Assembly (NCBI GenBank): GCA_035430005.1
Contig: DAOMFV010000007.1
Span: forward strand, 12,853 to 76,852
Direction: 5' to 3'
DNA: 64,000 bases
From: JAEUIE01 sp035430005
GTDB lineage: Bacteria; Planctomycetota; Planctomycetia; Gemmatales; HRBIN36
Each line of letters starts with the position of its first letter. The stretch's first letter is position 1. The position numbers and the translations under genes are program-made. Positions 8,664-17,283 of this stretch are shown piece after piece. Under the pieces are notes generated by a model. That model was not told the origin of the DNA. It searched no databases and was given only the letters and a program-made list of their open reading frames with translations.

Positions 8664-9794
8664 ATGGCGAGTTGCTTCTTGGCCTACAGTTCTGGATATA
8701 AGGAAATTGTGCAGCCAATACACAGATTACTTAAATCGCTTGAGTTTGAAGTAGAATCTGAGATTGCAACAGATGACGAAGCCCAGTTGCCAACTGACAA
8801 AATAACCCGATCAGATTGTGTGTTAGCGCTTTACGGGCCAGAGAAAAGGCCGGAAGCAAATCAAGCAGTGACTCAGGCCGCGTCACGAGTGAAGAAGGAA
8901 ATTCAGTTTGCAAAAGCGATGAATAAGCCTTTGGCACTTGTTCGACACCTGACCACAAGTCTTGAGACAAGTTTGGAGTCTGATCACCCAGATTCTCCAA
9001 CTTTTGATTTTTGGAATCCCGCCAGTTTCATGGAAAATGTTCCCCAGATAGTGAAGACGATTCTTGATTTGAAACGTCGAGTTGACTTGCCGCCTGGAGC
9101 AGCACCGTATCACTATCGTAAGTCATCTTGTCGAAGCATTTTGCGATCCTTGGACAGACCGCTGGAAGTGGTCGTGTTTCATGAAGTCGTAGCTCGCCAA
9201 CCATGCTCGTTATTTCATCATCAGTTAGATACAGGGGGAGATCTTACCGCTCAGCTGTTAAACTTCGATCCAGCCAAGACTGAATTGCATGCTTCGGTAA
9301 ATGGAGAGCCACGAGAAATCGAACTTGTCCCACTCAAACAGACGGAACGTGAGTTTGAATACAACATCAGACTCAAAAAACCGCTCTCCTCCGGCGAAGT
9401 GCTTAGCTATTATCGTAAGTTCTATTTTAAGAATCATCTGCCCTTAACCCGTGCAGAGATGGACGAGAGATCTGTCCTGACTGGCTATCCAAAAATCTTC
9501 AAGAAGTTCGGGGCTTATTACTACGGAGACGTCTGGGACGTGCTGTATGAAATGGAAAACATTTCCCTGGGGTACGAATTTCCCTTATCGGTAAAGGTTG
9601 GCAACATTAAAGCTTGTGTAATAGAGTTCTTGTCTCGTGCTGAGAACAAGCAGGAAAGTGCCAGATGCAATAACCCTAACTACTTATCGGTGAAGGACGA
9701 TCTTGAGAACAATCGCCGCGACATCCGATTAACTGTTCCAAAGCCGATCATCAACCATAGCTATATGTTGCTTTATGAGCCTGAAGAAGCGTAG
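8664..9794 (+). CDS. TIR-like domain protein with C-terminal beta-rich domain
   Basis: 376 residues. Residues 1-140 follow the TIR/SEFIR pattern: an opening strand CFLAYSS, helix A, a strand with SDCVLALYG (residues 50-58), then a helix with KKEIQFAKA and a strand PLALV. Glu79 sits where TIR NADases keep their catalytic glutamate. The remaining ~230 residues are rich in beta strands (NGEPREIELVPL, FYFKNHLPLT) with no domain recognised, perhaps a sensor or ligand-binding sandwich. TIR plus sensor proteins are common in phage defence. It closes a four-gene rightward set and is followed by tandem terminators. The TIR call is moderately sure; the defence role is inferred. Confidence 0.5.
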   Translation: MASCFLAYSSGYKEIVQPIHRLLKSLEFEVESEIATDDEAQLPTDKITRSDCVLALYGPEKRPEANQAVTQAASRVKKEIQFAKAMNKPLALVRHLTTSLETSLESDHPDSPTFDFWNPASFMENVPQIVKTILDLKRRVDLPPGAAPYHYRKSSCRSILRSLDRPLEVVVFHEVVARQPCSLFHHQLDTGGDLTAQLLNFDPAKTELHASVNGEPREIELVPLKQTEREFEYNIRLKKPLSSGEVLSYYRKFYFKNHLPLTRAEMDERSVLTGYPKIFKKFGAYYYGDVWDVLYEMENISLGYEFPLSVKVGNIKACVIEFLSRAENKQESARCNNPNYLSVKDDLENNRRDIRLTVPKPIINHSYMLLYEPEEA

Positions 9795-9812
9795 CTGTTC
9801 GCAACCTCCACC

Positions 9813-9860
9813 GTGACTGTTTCAGTCACAAAGTAAAACCCACCAGGAGTACTGGTGGGT
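9813..9860. terminator. Tandem hairpins between convergent genes
   Basis: Two perfect stems occur in a row: GTGACTG/CAGTCAC (9813-9829) and ACCCACCAG/CTGGTGGGT (9838-9860). They end the TIR-like gene on the plus strand and the small basic protein gene on the minus strand. Confidence 0.75.
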
Positions 9861-9880
9861 GAACTGCCACATATTGGCTG

Positions 9881-10018
9881 TTACTTCTTGGGCTGTTTCT
9901 TCGCCTTCGCAGTAGTCGATTTTCGGCCAGTCTCGACCTTCTTCTTTCCGTTACGTGGCTCGCGATCCCCGTGATGACCGCTGCCGTTCGTCATCACTGG
10001 TCCGTTCCGTACGCTCAT
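9881..10018 (-). CDS. Small, highly basic protein (45 aa)
   Basis: This short gene has an excellent ribosome site (AAAGGAGGT, seven bases before the ATG on the minus strand) and a terminator behind it, so it is very probably expressed. The protein starts MSVRNGPVMTNGSGHHGD and ends in a Lys-rich tail (TTAKAKKQPKK), like small nucleic-acid-binding or histone-tail-like peptides. It is divergent from the XRE regulator, with a palindrome in the shared promoter region. A DNA- or RNA-binding role is inferred from charge only. Confidence 0.65.
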   Translation of the reverse strand: MSVRNGPVMTNGSGHHGDREPRNGKKKVETGRKSTTAKAKKQPKK

Positions 10019-10038
10019 GGCTCTACCTCCTTTGTGCT

Positions 10039-10065
10039 GCATTTACATTACCGTAACGTAAATGC
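10039..10065. promoter_or_regulatory. Inverted repeat, likely operator for the XRE regulator
   Basis: GCATTTAC and GTAAATGC (8-base arms, 11-base spacer) lie between the divergent small basic protein gene and the XRE gene. The spacer contains a further partial symmetry (TTACCGTAACGTAA). This is the usual form of an autoregulatory operator; binding by the adjacent HTH protein is inferred. Confidence 0.55.
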
Positions 10066-10129
10066 TGTAGATGTATTTTATGCAACGAGCATCATTCCAG
10101 TCAAAGACATTCTTTGAAGGAATCGAAAA

Positions 10130-10339
10130 ATGGTGCATCCGGTGCTCACGGCATTCGCAACGAGATTGCGAACGATGCGGCAGAAAAGAGGTGTGTCTCA
10201 AGAAAAACTAGCAGAACTAGCCGGGTTACATCGCACCTATGTAAGCTTGGTTGAACGGGGAACATGCAATATTTCGTTGCTCAATATTCACAAGCTCGCG
10301 TCGGCATTAGAAATCGATATGAAGAAGCTCATGCCTTAG
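10130..10339 (+). CDS. XRE-family HTH transcriptional regulator
   Basis: 69 residues, almost entirely a lambda-repressor-like helix-turn-helix: RLRTMRQKRGVSQEKLAELAG, then HRTYVSLVERG and an ISLLNIHKLASALEI tail. It binds DNA as a dimer and probably controls itself and the divergent basic-protein gene through the palindrome at 10039-10065. It is of the short type found in plasmids and beside restriction or toxin-antitoxin genes. Confidence 0.85.
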   Translation: MVHPVLTAFATRLRTMRQKRGVSQEKLAELAGLHRTYVSLVERGTCNISLLNIHKLASALEIDMKKLMP

Positions 10340-10341
10340 CA

Positions 10342-10902
10342 TCATTCCATTGTCTGAGTTGTTGTTCTGGATTGCGGCTTCTTCCATTCGAGGACTCGCC
10401 CCTTTCGCTGGTAATATTTGTTTAGAGTGTCTCTCGATCCCAAGAACAAAAGCAGACATGCGATGATGGCCAGCACATCTACGAAGGTCCACAGCTTTGG
10501 TCCAAACCCAATTTGGAAGTGTCGCACGAGTTCCCACCACACTAAGGCGATGAGAGTGTTGCCGTAAAACTGGTAATACCGGTATTGATAGTTCACAAGC
10601 ATGTCGAACGCTGCAGCATTTGCCTGCAACTTTGCGAAGTCCCACGCGTCAGCAACCACTCCCGTGTGGTGATGAATCGTATCGATCACCAGCCATCGAA
10701 CAGTGCTCGTCATGAGACCCATGCCGACTGAGGCCAGAGTAACGAGCAAGAAACCGGCTATCGTCGGTTGAGCAAGTGACGGATCCATCAATTGATGGAT
10801 GGGGCTGATTACGTAGCCCAGACCATGAAGTGCCAACAATCCGGGAAGGATGTATGCGATGATTAAGCCGAAATCATTGATCGGCGTTTCTCTTGAATGC
10901 AT
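10342..10902 (-). CDS. Multi-pass membrane protein, function unknown (186 aa)
   Basis: At least three clear hydrophobic helices are visible (GLIIAYILPGLLALHGLGYV, AGFLLVTLASVGMGLM, FVDVLAIIACLLLFLGS) and a fourth is likely (TLIALVWWELV). The C-terminus is basic and probably cytoplasmic. No family is recognised. It converges with the XRE gene with a two-base gap. Confidence 0.5.
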   Translation of the reverse strand: MHSRETPINDFGLIIAYILPGLLALHGLGYVISPIHQLMDPSLAQPTIAGFLLVTLASVGMGLMTSTVRWLVIDTIHHHTGVVADAWDFAKLQANAAAFDMLVNYQYRYYQFYGNTLIALVWWELVRHFQIGFGPKLWTFVDVLAIIACLLLFLGSRDTLNKYYQRKGRVLEWKKPQSRTTTQTME

Positions 10903-11103
10903 GTGCGGAGAATAGCATTCCGAGCAACTAAAAGCAGTACTTCAGATGTGGCGATTGAAACCATCGTTACACATGAATGATCGCCGTTCGTCCCTTGCGG
11001 CAGCGCAGTTCATGAGCAATTCTTTGCAAGAATTCAAATTGGACTTGATTTTCTGATCGACTCTGACGATAAAATGCCCAGTGCGTGTGTACTAGGATCG
11101 CTG

Positions 11104-11541
11104 ATGTTACGTTTTGCGCTGGTACTGCTGATTGCCTTAACGTCGCTTGTGCCCCAGGGGCTTTGCACGTGCCGGGCAATTTGCGCTTCTCTAGCTCCGC
11201 AAAACAAGATGATTCACGACGACCAAGACGAGTCCGATCATTGTGGTTGTTCCTCGCATGAGGATGCCTCGACCGTTAGCGATATCCATGTTAACCACGA
11301 TTGCGAGCATAGTAGTCCCTGTGGGAAAAAGGGGGAACATCATCACAATGGTTGTCTTTCCATCATTCAGATGGCTGAACCTGTTACCATTTCCTTTACG
11401 TTTGACCTTGCTCTTCTGCACGACGTTGTTGGCGATTTGCTGATTCAAAGCTCCGATACTCACCCACCCGCTACGAGTGAACACTCTTCGATTGTTGGTA
11501 GCAGTCCCCTCTTCGTTTTGAATTGTAGTTATCTCATTTAA
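11104..11541 (+). CDS. Secreted His/Cys-rich metal-binding protein of the RND efflux locus
   Basis: 145 residues from the ATG at 11104. It has a clean signal peptide (LRFALVLLIALTSLVPQGLC), then a Cys- and His-rich middle (DHCGCSSHED, NHDCEHSSPCG, KGEHHHNGC) and a hydrophobic second half. Such proteins precede CzcCBA/CusCBA genes and may bind metal in the periplasm. It is followed by the adaptor, pump, a His-rich periplasmic protein and the outer membrane channel. Confidence 0.6.
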   Translation: MLRFALVLLIALTSLVPQGLCTCRAICASLAPQNKMIHDDQDESDHCGCSSHEDASTVSDIHVNHDCEHSSPCGKKGEHHHNGCLSIIQMAEPVTISFTFDLALLHDVVGDLLIQSSDTHPPATSEHSSIVGSSPLFVLNCSYLI

Positions 11542-11695
11542 TCATGCCGTTTCAGTAAGCGACACGTTGAAGGCAACGTGATCGTTCGTTTCGTTTTCTG
11601 AGTATTGAACTCAGAGCCAATCATCTTCGTGTGCCATCGCTTCGTAGTCAGCGACTGCATTGATATTCACATACGCTTGAATGAAGGTCCCAATC

Positions 11696-13096
11696 ATGCG
11701 CTTCCGTGCGTTCATTACACGCGCTGTTGCCATCGTCGTCATCCTAGTTGCACTAGGAGCCAGCGCCTATTTCACGAGGGCGTCGTGGCTGACATGGCTC
11801 AACAAAATCATGCCTGTCTCCACTGCCGCGTCGAATGACGCGAAAGAAAAACATGATGAACATGACCACAGTCATGATGATGGCAATCGTGTAAAGCTCA
11901 GCGAGCAAGCTCAGAAAAACTTAAAGCTCGTTGTTGAACCAGTTGTTCCAGAAACGTATTCCCGAACGATCATTATTCCTGGCATGGTGGTGGACCGACC
12001 TGGTCTCAGTGACCGTGCAGTAATCAGCCCCGTTGCAGGAGTCATTACCGCAGTCAACATACAGCCTGGAGATACTCTCAAGCCTGGTGACAGCATGTTC
12101 AAAGTGAGGCTACTTAGTGAAGTGTTTCAACAAAGCCAATCTGAACTGTTCAAGGCCAGCCGAGACTTACAGCTCAACAAGGAAAACATCAGCAGACTTC
12201 GGTCGGTCGGTGATGCCATCCCCCAAGGCCGCGTGATTGAACTTGAAAATCAGGAACGCCGCCTGCAAGCCTCTATCACCGCCTATCGGCAAGAGCTACT
12301 TACCCGAGGACTGAGTCAAGAACAACTCGACTCTATTGCTGCAGGCAAGTTCATCACGGAGATGGCCATCCCGACACCACCTCTTACAGATGCAAATGCA
12401 GTTTCGACGACACCTGGTTTACCAATGCCTCCGGATCCCACGCCACCCATGTACGAAGTCAAAGAAGTACGTGTACAAGTCGGCGAACAAGTTCAGGCAG
12501 GTCAGGCACTGTGCATACTGGCTAACCATCGTGTGTTGTATATCGAAGGCCGTGCCTTTAAGCAGGAATCAGGATTACTTGAAAAAGCTGCCCAGCAAAG
12601 CTGGCCAGTCAAAGCAGAGTTCGCCGAGGAGTCTAATGGCTGGCCTGCTGCCGAAAGCAACCTTCAAATAAGACATCTTGCAAACACTGTTGACCCCGTT
12701 AGCCGCACGTTTGCTTTCTTCATCCCGATTGCCAATCAGTCGAGGCTCTTCGGGAAAGACGGAAAATCTTACATGGTCTGGCGTTTTCGTCCGGGGCAAC
12801 GGGCACGCTTGCACGTACCGGTTGAGCAATTCGAGGACGTCTTCGTCTTACCTGCCTCAGCCATTGTCCGGGAAGGTGCTGAAGTATTTACGTTCCGGCA
12901 GAACGGCGACAATTTTGAACGACGACCAGTGCATTTGCTACTTGAAGATCGCGACACGGTGTTGATTGCAAATGATGGCAGCCTTGGAGCGGGCCAGTTT
13001 ATTGTTCGTGATGGCGCAGCAGCTTTGAACCGCGCCTTAAAGGCCAAGGCAGCCAGCGGTGGCGGTGGTCATGAAGGCCACGACCACGCTCACTAA
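11696..13096 (+). CDS. Heavy-metal RND efflux periplasmic adaptor (CzcB/CusB type)
   Basis: 466 residues. An N-terminal membrane anchor is followed by a His/Asp-rich loop (HDEHDHSHDDGN) and the lipoyl/barrel-sandwich, hairpin and beta-barrel domains of membrane-fusion proteins (SPVAGVITAVNIQPGD, VGEQVQAGQALC). A second metal-binding tail closes the protein (GGGGHEGHDHAH). It links the inner membrane pump to the outer membrane channel. The ATG at 11696 has AAGG eight bases upstream; 11681 is possible. The pump gene starts ten bases downstream. Confidence 0.9.
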   Translation: MRFRAFITRAVAIVVILVALGASAYFTRASWLTWLNKIMPVSTAASNDAKEKHDEHDHSHDDGNRVKLSEQAQKNLKLVVEPVVPETYSRTIIIPGMVVDRPGLSDRAVISPVAGVITAVNIQPGDTLKPGDSMFKVRLLSEVFQQSQSELFKASRDLQLNKENISRLRSVGDAIPQGRVIELENQERRLQASITAYRQELLTRGLSQEQLDSIAAGKFITEMAIPTPPLTDANAVSTTPGLPMPPDPTPPMYEVKEVRVQVGEQVQAGQALCILANHRVLYIEGRAFKQESGLLEKAAQQSWPVKAEFAEESNGWPAAESNLQIRHLANTVDPVSRTFAFFIPIANQSRLFGKDGKSYMVWRFRPGQRARLHVPVEQFEDVFVLPASAIVREGAEVFTFRQNGDNFERRPVHLLLEDRDTVLIANDGSLGAGQFIVRDGAAALNRALKAKAASGGGGHEGHDHAH

Positions 13097-13105
13097 GGGA
13101 CCACC

Positions 13106-16100
13106 ATGCTTAACGCTGTCATTCGCTTTTCGCTTCGCTATCGGCCACTGGTTGTCATCGCCAGTTTGGCACTGCTCCTTTACGGAGGCTATCTGGCCTC
13201 GCGTATGCCGATCGACGTTTTCCCTGATCTTGATCGGCCGCGAGTGGTCATCATGACGGAAGCTCTGGGCCTTGCACCGGAAGAAGTTGAGTCGTTAGTG
13301 ACATTTCCGCTGGAATCAGCCCTTCTTGGCGCTACTGGTGTCCAAGATGTACGAAGCCAATCGGGCATGGGGCTATCCGTCGTTTATGTCGAGTTTGGAT
13401 GGGAAGTAGACATCCGCGTCGCACGCCAAACCGTGCAGGAAAGGCTCAGCACATTATCCGGTTTGCTTCCAAGCGGTGTGAGTCCGCAGATGGCACCAAT
13501 CTCATCGATCATGGGACAGATCATGCTTGTCGGTCTGTACCGACGCCCTGGGCCAGGTGGCGGTGAACTGGCGATGATTGGCGATACCGGTCTCTGGGTA
13601 GAACGTCTGAGCGAACTCACTGATCCGCAACCCGTCATTAAAGTTTGGCGTATTCCTGACCGGTCGTCGGAAGCAACGTGGCAGGAAGTCAAACCGGTAA
13701 AGGCGACCTGGTCTTCACCAACCTCCGCACCGGATGCGGATAGGCAAGTTCATATCACTGCTGAAGATCGCTCAGGAAACGCTGTCTTTCGATCAGTAGT
13801 GAAACAGAATCTGGAACTGAGAACGTTGGCCGATTGGGTTATTCGTCCACGGCTTCTCAAAACCACTGGAGTAGCACAAGTAGTGGTTATGGGAGGGGGT
13901 CGTAAACAATATCAAGTGTTGGCTGATCCCACCGCACTTCAGGAATATGGCGTTTCGCTGCAGGAGGTAGAAAAATCTCTCAGGGACAACAACCTGAATG
14001 CCTCGGGAGGGTTTGCCACCCGAGGGGGAACGGAGAACTCCATTCGAGTGATTGCTCGTCTAGGCCCTTCTCCAGAAAAAGTGATGGACCACATCAAACA
14101 GATTCCGGTAAAGATCACGCCTCATCGTACCATTCTGCTCGATCAGGTGGCTCGTGTCACCGAAGGTCCGCAACTCAAACGTGGCGATGCCAGTGTCAAT
14201 GGATTGCCCGGCGTCGTCATGACAATCACGAAGCAGCCTAACGTCGATACCAGGGACTTGTCTGACCGGCTGATTGTTGCGCTTCGAGAAACGGACCCTT
14301 CGCTGCCCATCGACGTTGGCATAGATACCGGTTTGTATCAGCTACGCGGCTTTATTGATCGTGGCATCTATAACGTGGGCGAAGCGTTGGTCATCGGAGC
14401 AGTGCTTGTTCTGATCATTCTGTTCCTGTTCTTGATGAATTTTCGAACGACATTCATTTCTCTAACGGCCATTCCTCTTTCGCTGGTCATGACCGTACTC
14501 GTCTTTCGATTCGTCAGCTGGATCACGGGCACTCCCCTTTCGATTAACGTCATGACGCTGGGAGGAATTGCAGTCGCCCTAGGTGAACTCGTCGATGATG
14601 CCATTGTGGATGTCGAGAACATCTTCCGCCGATTGCGCGAGAATTCGCATATGCCGAATCCTCGGTCTCCGCTCCGTGTGGTCCTTGAAGCAAGCATGGA
14701 GGTTCGGTCAGCGATCGTCTTTGGCACAGCCACTGTCATTCTGGTGTTTTTGCCGCTCTTCGCACTGTCAGGCATTGAGGGGCGACTGTTCACGCCGCTT
14801 GGTATTGCTTACATCGTTTCCATTCTTGCTTCGCTTCTGGTGTCACTCACAGTCACCCCCGTGCTTTCGTACTACCTCTTGGCACATTCAAAAGCCGCAG
14901 CCGGCCATGGTGATGGACCTCTCCTGCGAGTTCTTAAATGGGCGGCAGGGTATCTCGTGCGGTTCAGTATGAATTTCGCGGGCACCTTGTTGGCCTTAAC
15001 GTGGATTGGCGTTGCACTCGCCGCCTGGTTACTCATGCAGCAAGGAGCGAACTTCTTACCGGCCTTCGACGAAGGCACGGTGCAGATTGGCATTACATTG
15101 CCGTCAGGTGCTTCCCTTGATGCCACAAACGAAACCGCCTCAATTGTGGATGCCAAATTGCGGTCGCTTCAGAAGTCGAAAACCAACCCGAAGGGCGAAT
15201 TGCTGAGTTTTGTCCGACGATCAGGCCGAGCTGAGTTGGATGAACATGCTGAGCCACCCAATGTCAGTGAATATCTGGTAAATGTGAATCCAGATGCAGG
15301 CCGGCATCGGGATGAGGTCATTAAGGAACTCCTGACGCAACTAAAAGAGGAAGTTCCAGGAGTTGATGTCGAAGTAGAGCAGCCTTTGGCACACCTGATC
15401 AGCCACATGCTTTCGGGTGTTACAGCTCAAATAGCCATCAAGATTTATGGGGATGATCTCGACACTCTCGAGGTTCTAGCCAATCGCATCAAGTCGGTAA
15501 CGGGCAGCATTCCTGGTATTACCCCGCCTGTCATCGAGCCACTTCGAAAAGTGGATGAACTCCACATTCGTGTGAAACCACAAATGCTTTCGTTCTATGG
15601 GCTGGATCGAGCGTACGTAGCGAAGTTTGTGGAGACGGCATTGCAAGGCGAAGTCGTTTCACAAGTACTGGAAGGTCAACGTCGGTTTGATCTCCTTGTT
15701 CGACTCGAAGAACAGTACCGAACCGATTACGCCAATCTTGAGCGACTTCGGATTGATCTACCTGATGGCAAAGGCCAGGTCATGCTGGGAGAACTTGCAG
15801 ACATTGGAACCGGTTCAGGAGCCAACCAAGTAAAACGGGACAATGTTCGTCGTCGTATTGTTATTCGCTGCAATGCACTCGGTCGCGATCTGGCGAGCGT
15901 GGTGAATGACATTCAGACACGTATTCGTGACCAAGTACCCATGCCTGAAGGATACTTTGTCGAGTATGGGGGCCAGTTTGAAAGTCAGCGACGGGCCACC
16001 ACGTTGATCTTTGCCTTAGCCGGAGCTTCGGTAGTTGGCATTTTCGTCGTGCTGTACATGCTTTACCCCTCAACCCGTGTTGCATTACAGATTCTCAATG

Positions 16101-16573
16101 CCATCCCGACAGCGTTTATCGGCGGTGTCTTGGCTCTTGTCATCACGAAACAAACACTAACGGTAGCCAGCTTAGTGGGCTTCATATCACTCGGTGGCAT
16201 CGCCGTACGCAACGGCATTCTCTTGGTGACCCACTACTTCCATCTGATGCAGCACGAGGGAGAGAAGTTCTCCGAACACCTAGTCATGCGTGGTAGTTTG
16301 GAGCGGCTGGCGCCCGTGTTGATGACTGCCCTGACAGCAGGCATTGGCCTTGTGCCGTTGGTCATTGCTGGCCAAGAACCAGGGCGCGAAATCCTCTATC
16401 CGGTGGCCACAGTTATCCTTGGCGGTCTGATTACTTCTACTTTCTGCGAGTTCCTGATTCATCCCGGTCTTTTCTGGCGTTTCACCGGAGCAGATGCTGA
16501 GCGACTGGTGCGCTCACTCAGCAAGGCGGATGAACTGGAAGATGACTCCAACGAAACAAGCGGGCACCCGTAG
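13106..16573 (+). CDS. Heavy-metal RND efflux pump (CzcA/CusA family)
   Basis: 1155 residues, near the family's usual length of 1020-1100, with extra sequence in the first periplasmic loop (around GPGGGELAMIGDTG). It has N-terminal helix plus PIDVFPDLDRPRV, the proton-relay segment VDDAIVDVENIFRR in helix 4, and the porter motif FLPAFDEGTVQIGI. It is a proton antiporter that moves metal ions out through CzcB and a TolC-type channel. Whether it is specific for Cu/Ag or Zn/Co/Cd cannot be told with certainty by eye. Confidence 0.93.
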   Translation: MLNAVIRFSLRYRPLVVIASLALLLYGGYLASRMPIDVFPDLDRPRVVIMTEALGLAPEEVESLVTFPLESALLGATGVQDVRSQSGMGLSVVYVEFGWEVDIRVARQTVQERLSTLSGLLPSGVSPQMAPISSIMGQIMLVGLYRRPGPGGGELAMIGDTGLWVERLSELTDPQPVIKVWRIPDRSSEATWQEVKPVKATWSSPTSAPDADRQVHITAEDRSGNAVFRSVVKQNLELRTLADWVIRPRLLKTTGVAQVVVMGGGRKQYQVLADPTALQEYGVSLQEVEKSLRDNNLNASGGFATRGGTENSIRVIARLGPSPEKVMDHIKQIPVKITPHRTILLDQVARVTEGPQLKRGDASVNGLPGVVMTITKQPNVDTRDLSDRLIVALRETDPSLPIDVGIDTGLYQLRGFIDRGIYNVGEALVIGAVLVLIILFLFLMNFRTTFISLTAIPLSLVMTVLVFRFVSWITGTPLSINVMTLGGIAVALGELVDDAIVDVENIFRRLRENSHMPNPRSPLRVVLEASMEVRSAIVFGTATVILVFLPLFALSGIEGRLFTPLGIAYIVSILASLLVSLTVTPVLSYYLLAHSKAAAGHGDGPLLRVLKWAAGYLVRFSMNFAGTLLALTWIGVALAAWLLMQQGANFLPAFDEGTVQIGITLPSGASLDATNETASIVDAKLRSLQKSKTNPKGELLSFVRRSGRAELDEHAEPPNVSEYLVNVNPDAGRHRDEVIKELLTQLKEEVPGVDVEVEQPLAHLISHMLSGVTAQIAIKIYGDDLDTLEVLANRIKSVTGSIPGITPPVIEPLRKVDELHIRVKPQMLSFYGLDRAYVAKFVETALQGEVVSQVLEGQRRFDLLVRLEEQYRTDYANLERLRIDLPDGKGQVMLGELADIGTGSGANQVKRDNVRRRIVIRCNALGRDLASVVNDIQTRIRDQVPMPEGYFVEYGGQFESQRRATTLIFALAGASVVGIFVVLYMLYPSTRVALQILNAIPTAFIGGVLALVITKQTLTVASLVGFISLGGIAVRNGILLVTHYFHLMQHEGEKFSEHLVMRGSLERLAPVLMTALTAGIGLVPLVIAGQEPGREILYPVATVILGGLITSTFCEFLIHPGLFWRFTGADAERLVRSLSKADELEDDSNETSGHP

Positions 16574-16653
16574 GCCCGAGTGTAGGGGGGAAATCACGGC
16601 CCCTTCAATCCGTGAGGTGTGGGGACTCATCCCCGTCGGAACAGGAGATGACG

Positions 16654-17103
16654 ATGAGCAAGTTGTTTGGTTCACTACTCGCACTGGCCTTCGCAAGTCT
16701 GATTGGCACTGGATACGCCAGTGCCCAGGACAAGCATGAGCACCCGGCTACAGGTCCCCATAAAGGGGCTCTAGCAGAATGGGGTGAAGAAGAATACCAC
16801 GTGGAAGTGACCTTTGATCACAAAAACAAGACTGCGGTCATTTACATCTTGGATGGGTCCGCCAAAAAAGCGAAGCCCATTGCAGCAAAAGAAATTGTTC
16901 TGACCATTAAAGGCAAGCCACCTGTCACCCTCAAGGTTCCAGCTGCCCCCGAAAAGGATGACCCTCAGGGTTCCAGTTCTCGCTTCGCCGGGAAACACGA
17001 CCTCTTTGGCAAGCATCAGGACTTTGAAGGAACTGTTAGTGGGAAAGTGGGAAACAAACCCTATTCCGGCGACTTCAAAGCCAAGCATGATCATGACCAC
17101 TAA
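16654..17103 (+). CDS. Periplasmic His-rich protein of metal efflux operon (149 aa)
   Basis: Signal peptide (LFGSLLALAFASLIGTGYASA), then a beta-rich domain that begins with QDKHEHPATGPHKG and ends in KAKHDHDH, both probable metal-binding segments. The ATG at 16654 is chosen for the AGGAG six bases upstream. It lies between the RND pump and the TolC-type channel, so it probably delivers or buffers metal ions for export. This form is frequent in planctomycete efflux operons (recalled). Confidence 0.7.
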   Translation: MSKLFGSLLALAFASLIGTGYASAQDKHEHPATGPHKGALAEWGEEEYHVEVTFDHKNKTAVIYILDGSAKKAKPIAAKEIVLTIKGKPPVTLKVPAAPEKDDPQGSSSRFAGKHDLFGKHQDFEGTVSGKVGNKPYSGDFKAKHDHDH

Positions 17104-17283
17104 TGGAAGTCAGTGGCAGGATTGGCTCATGACCAGTTCTGCCACACTCCCTTATCTGCTAACCCCTGACGTAGCGACAAAGACATGAACCGAGAAGCAA
17201 CAGCCAACTTGCTACCGTCTGTAACTCGTTACACCGAGGTCACTCGGAAGTGCACCCATGACTCCACGGAAGGAGTACTGAAG

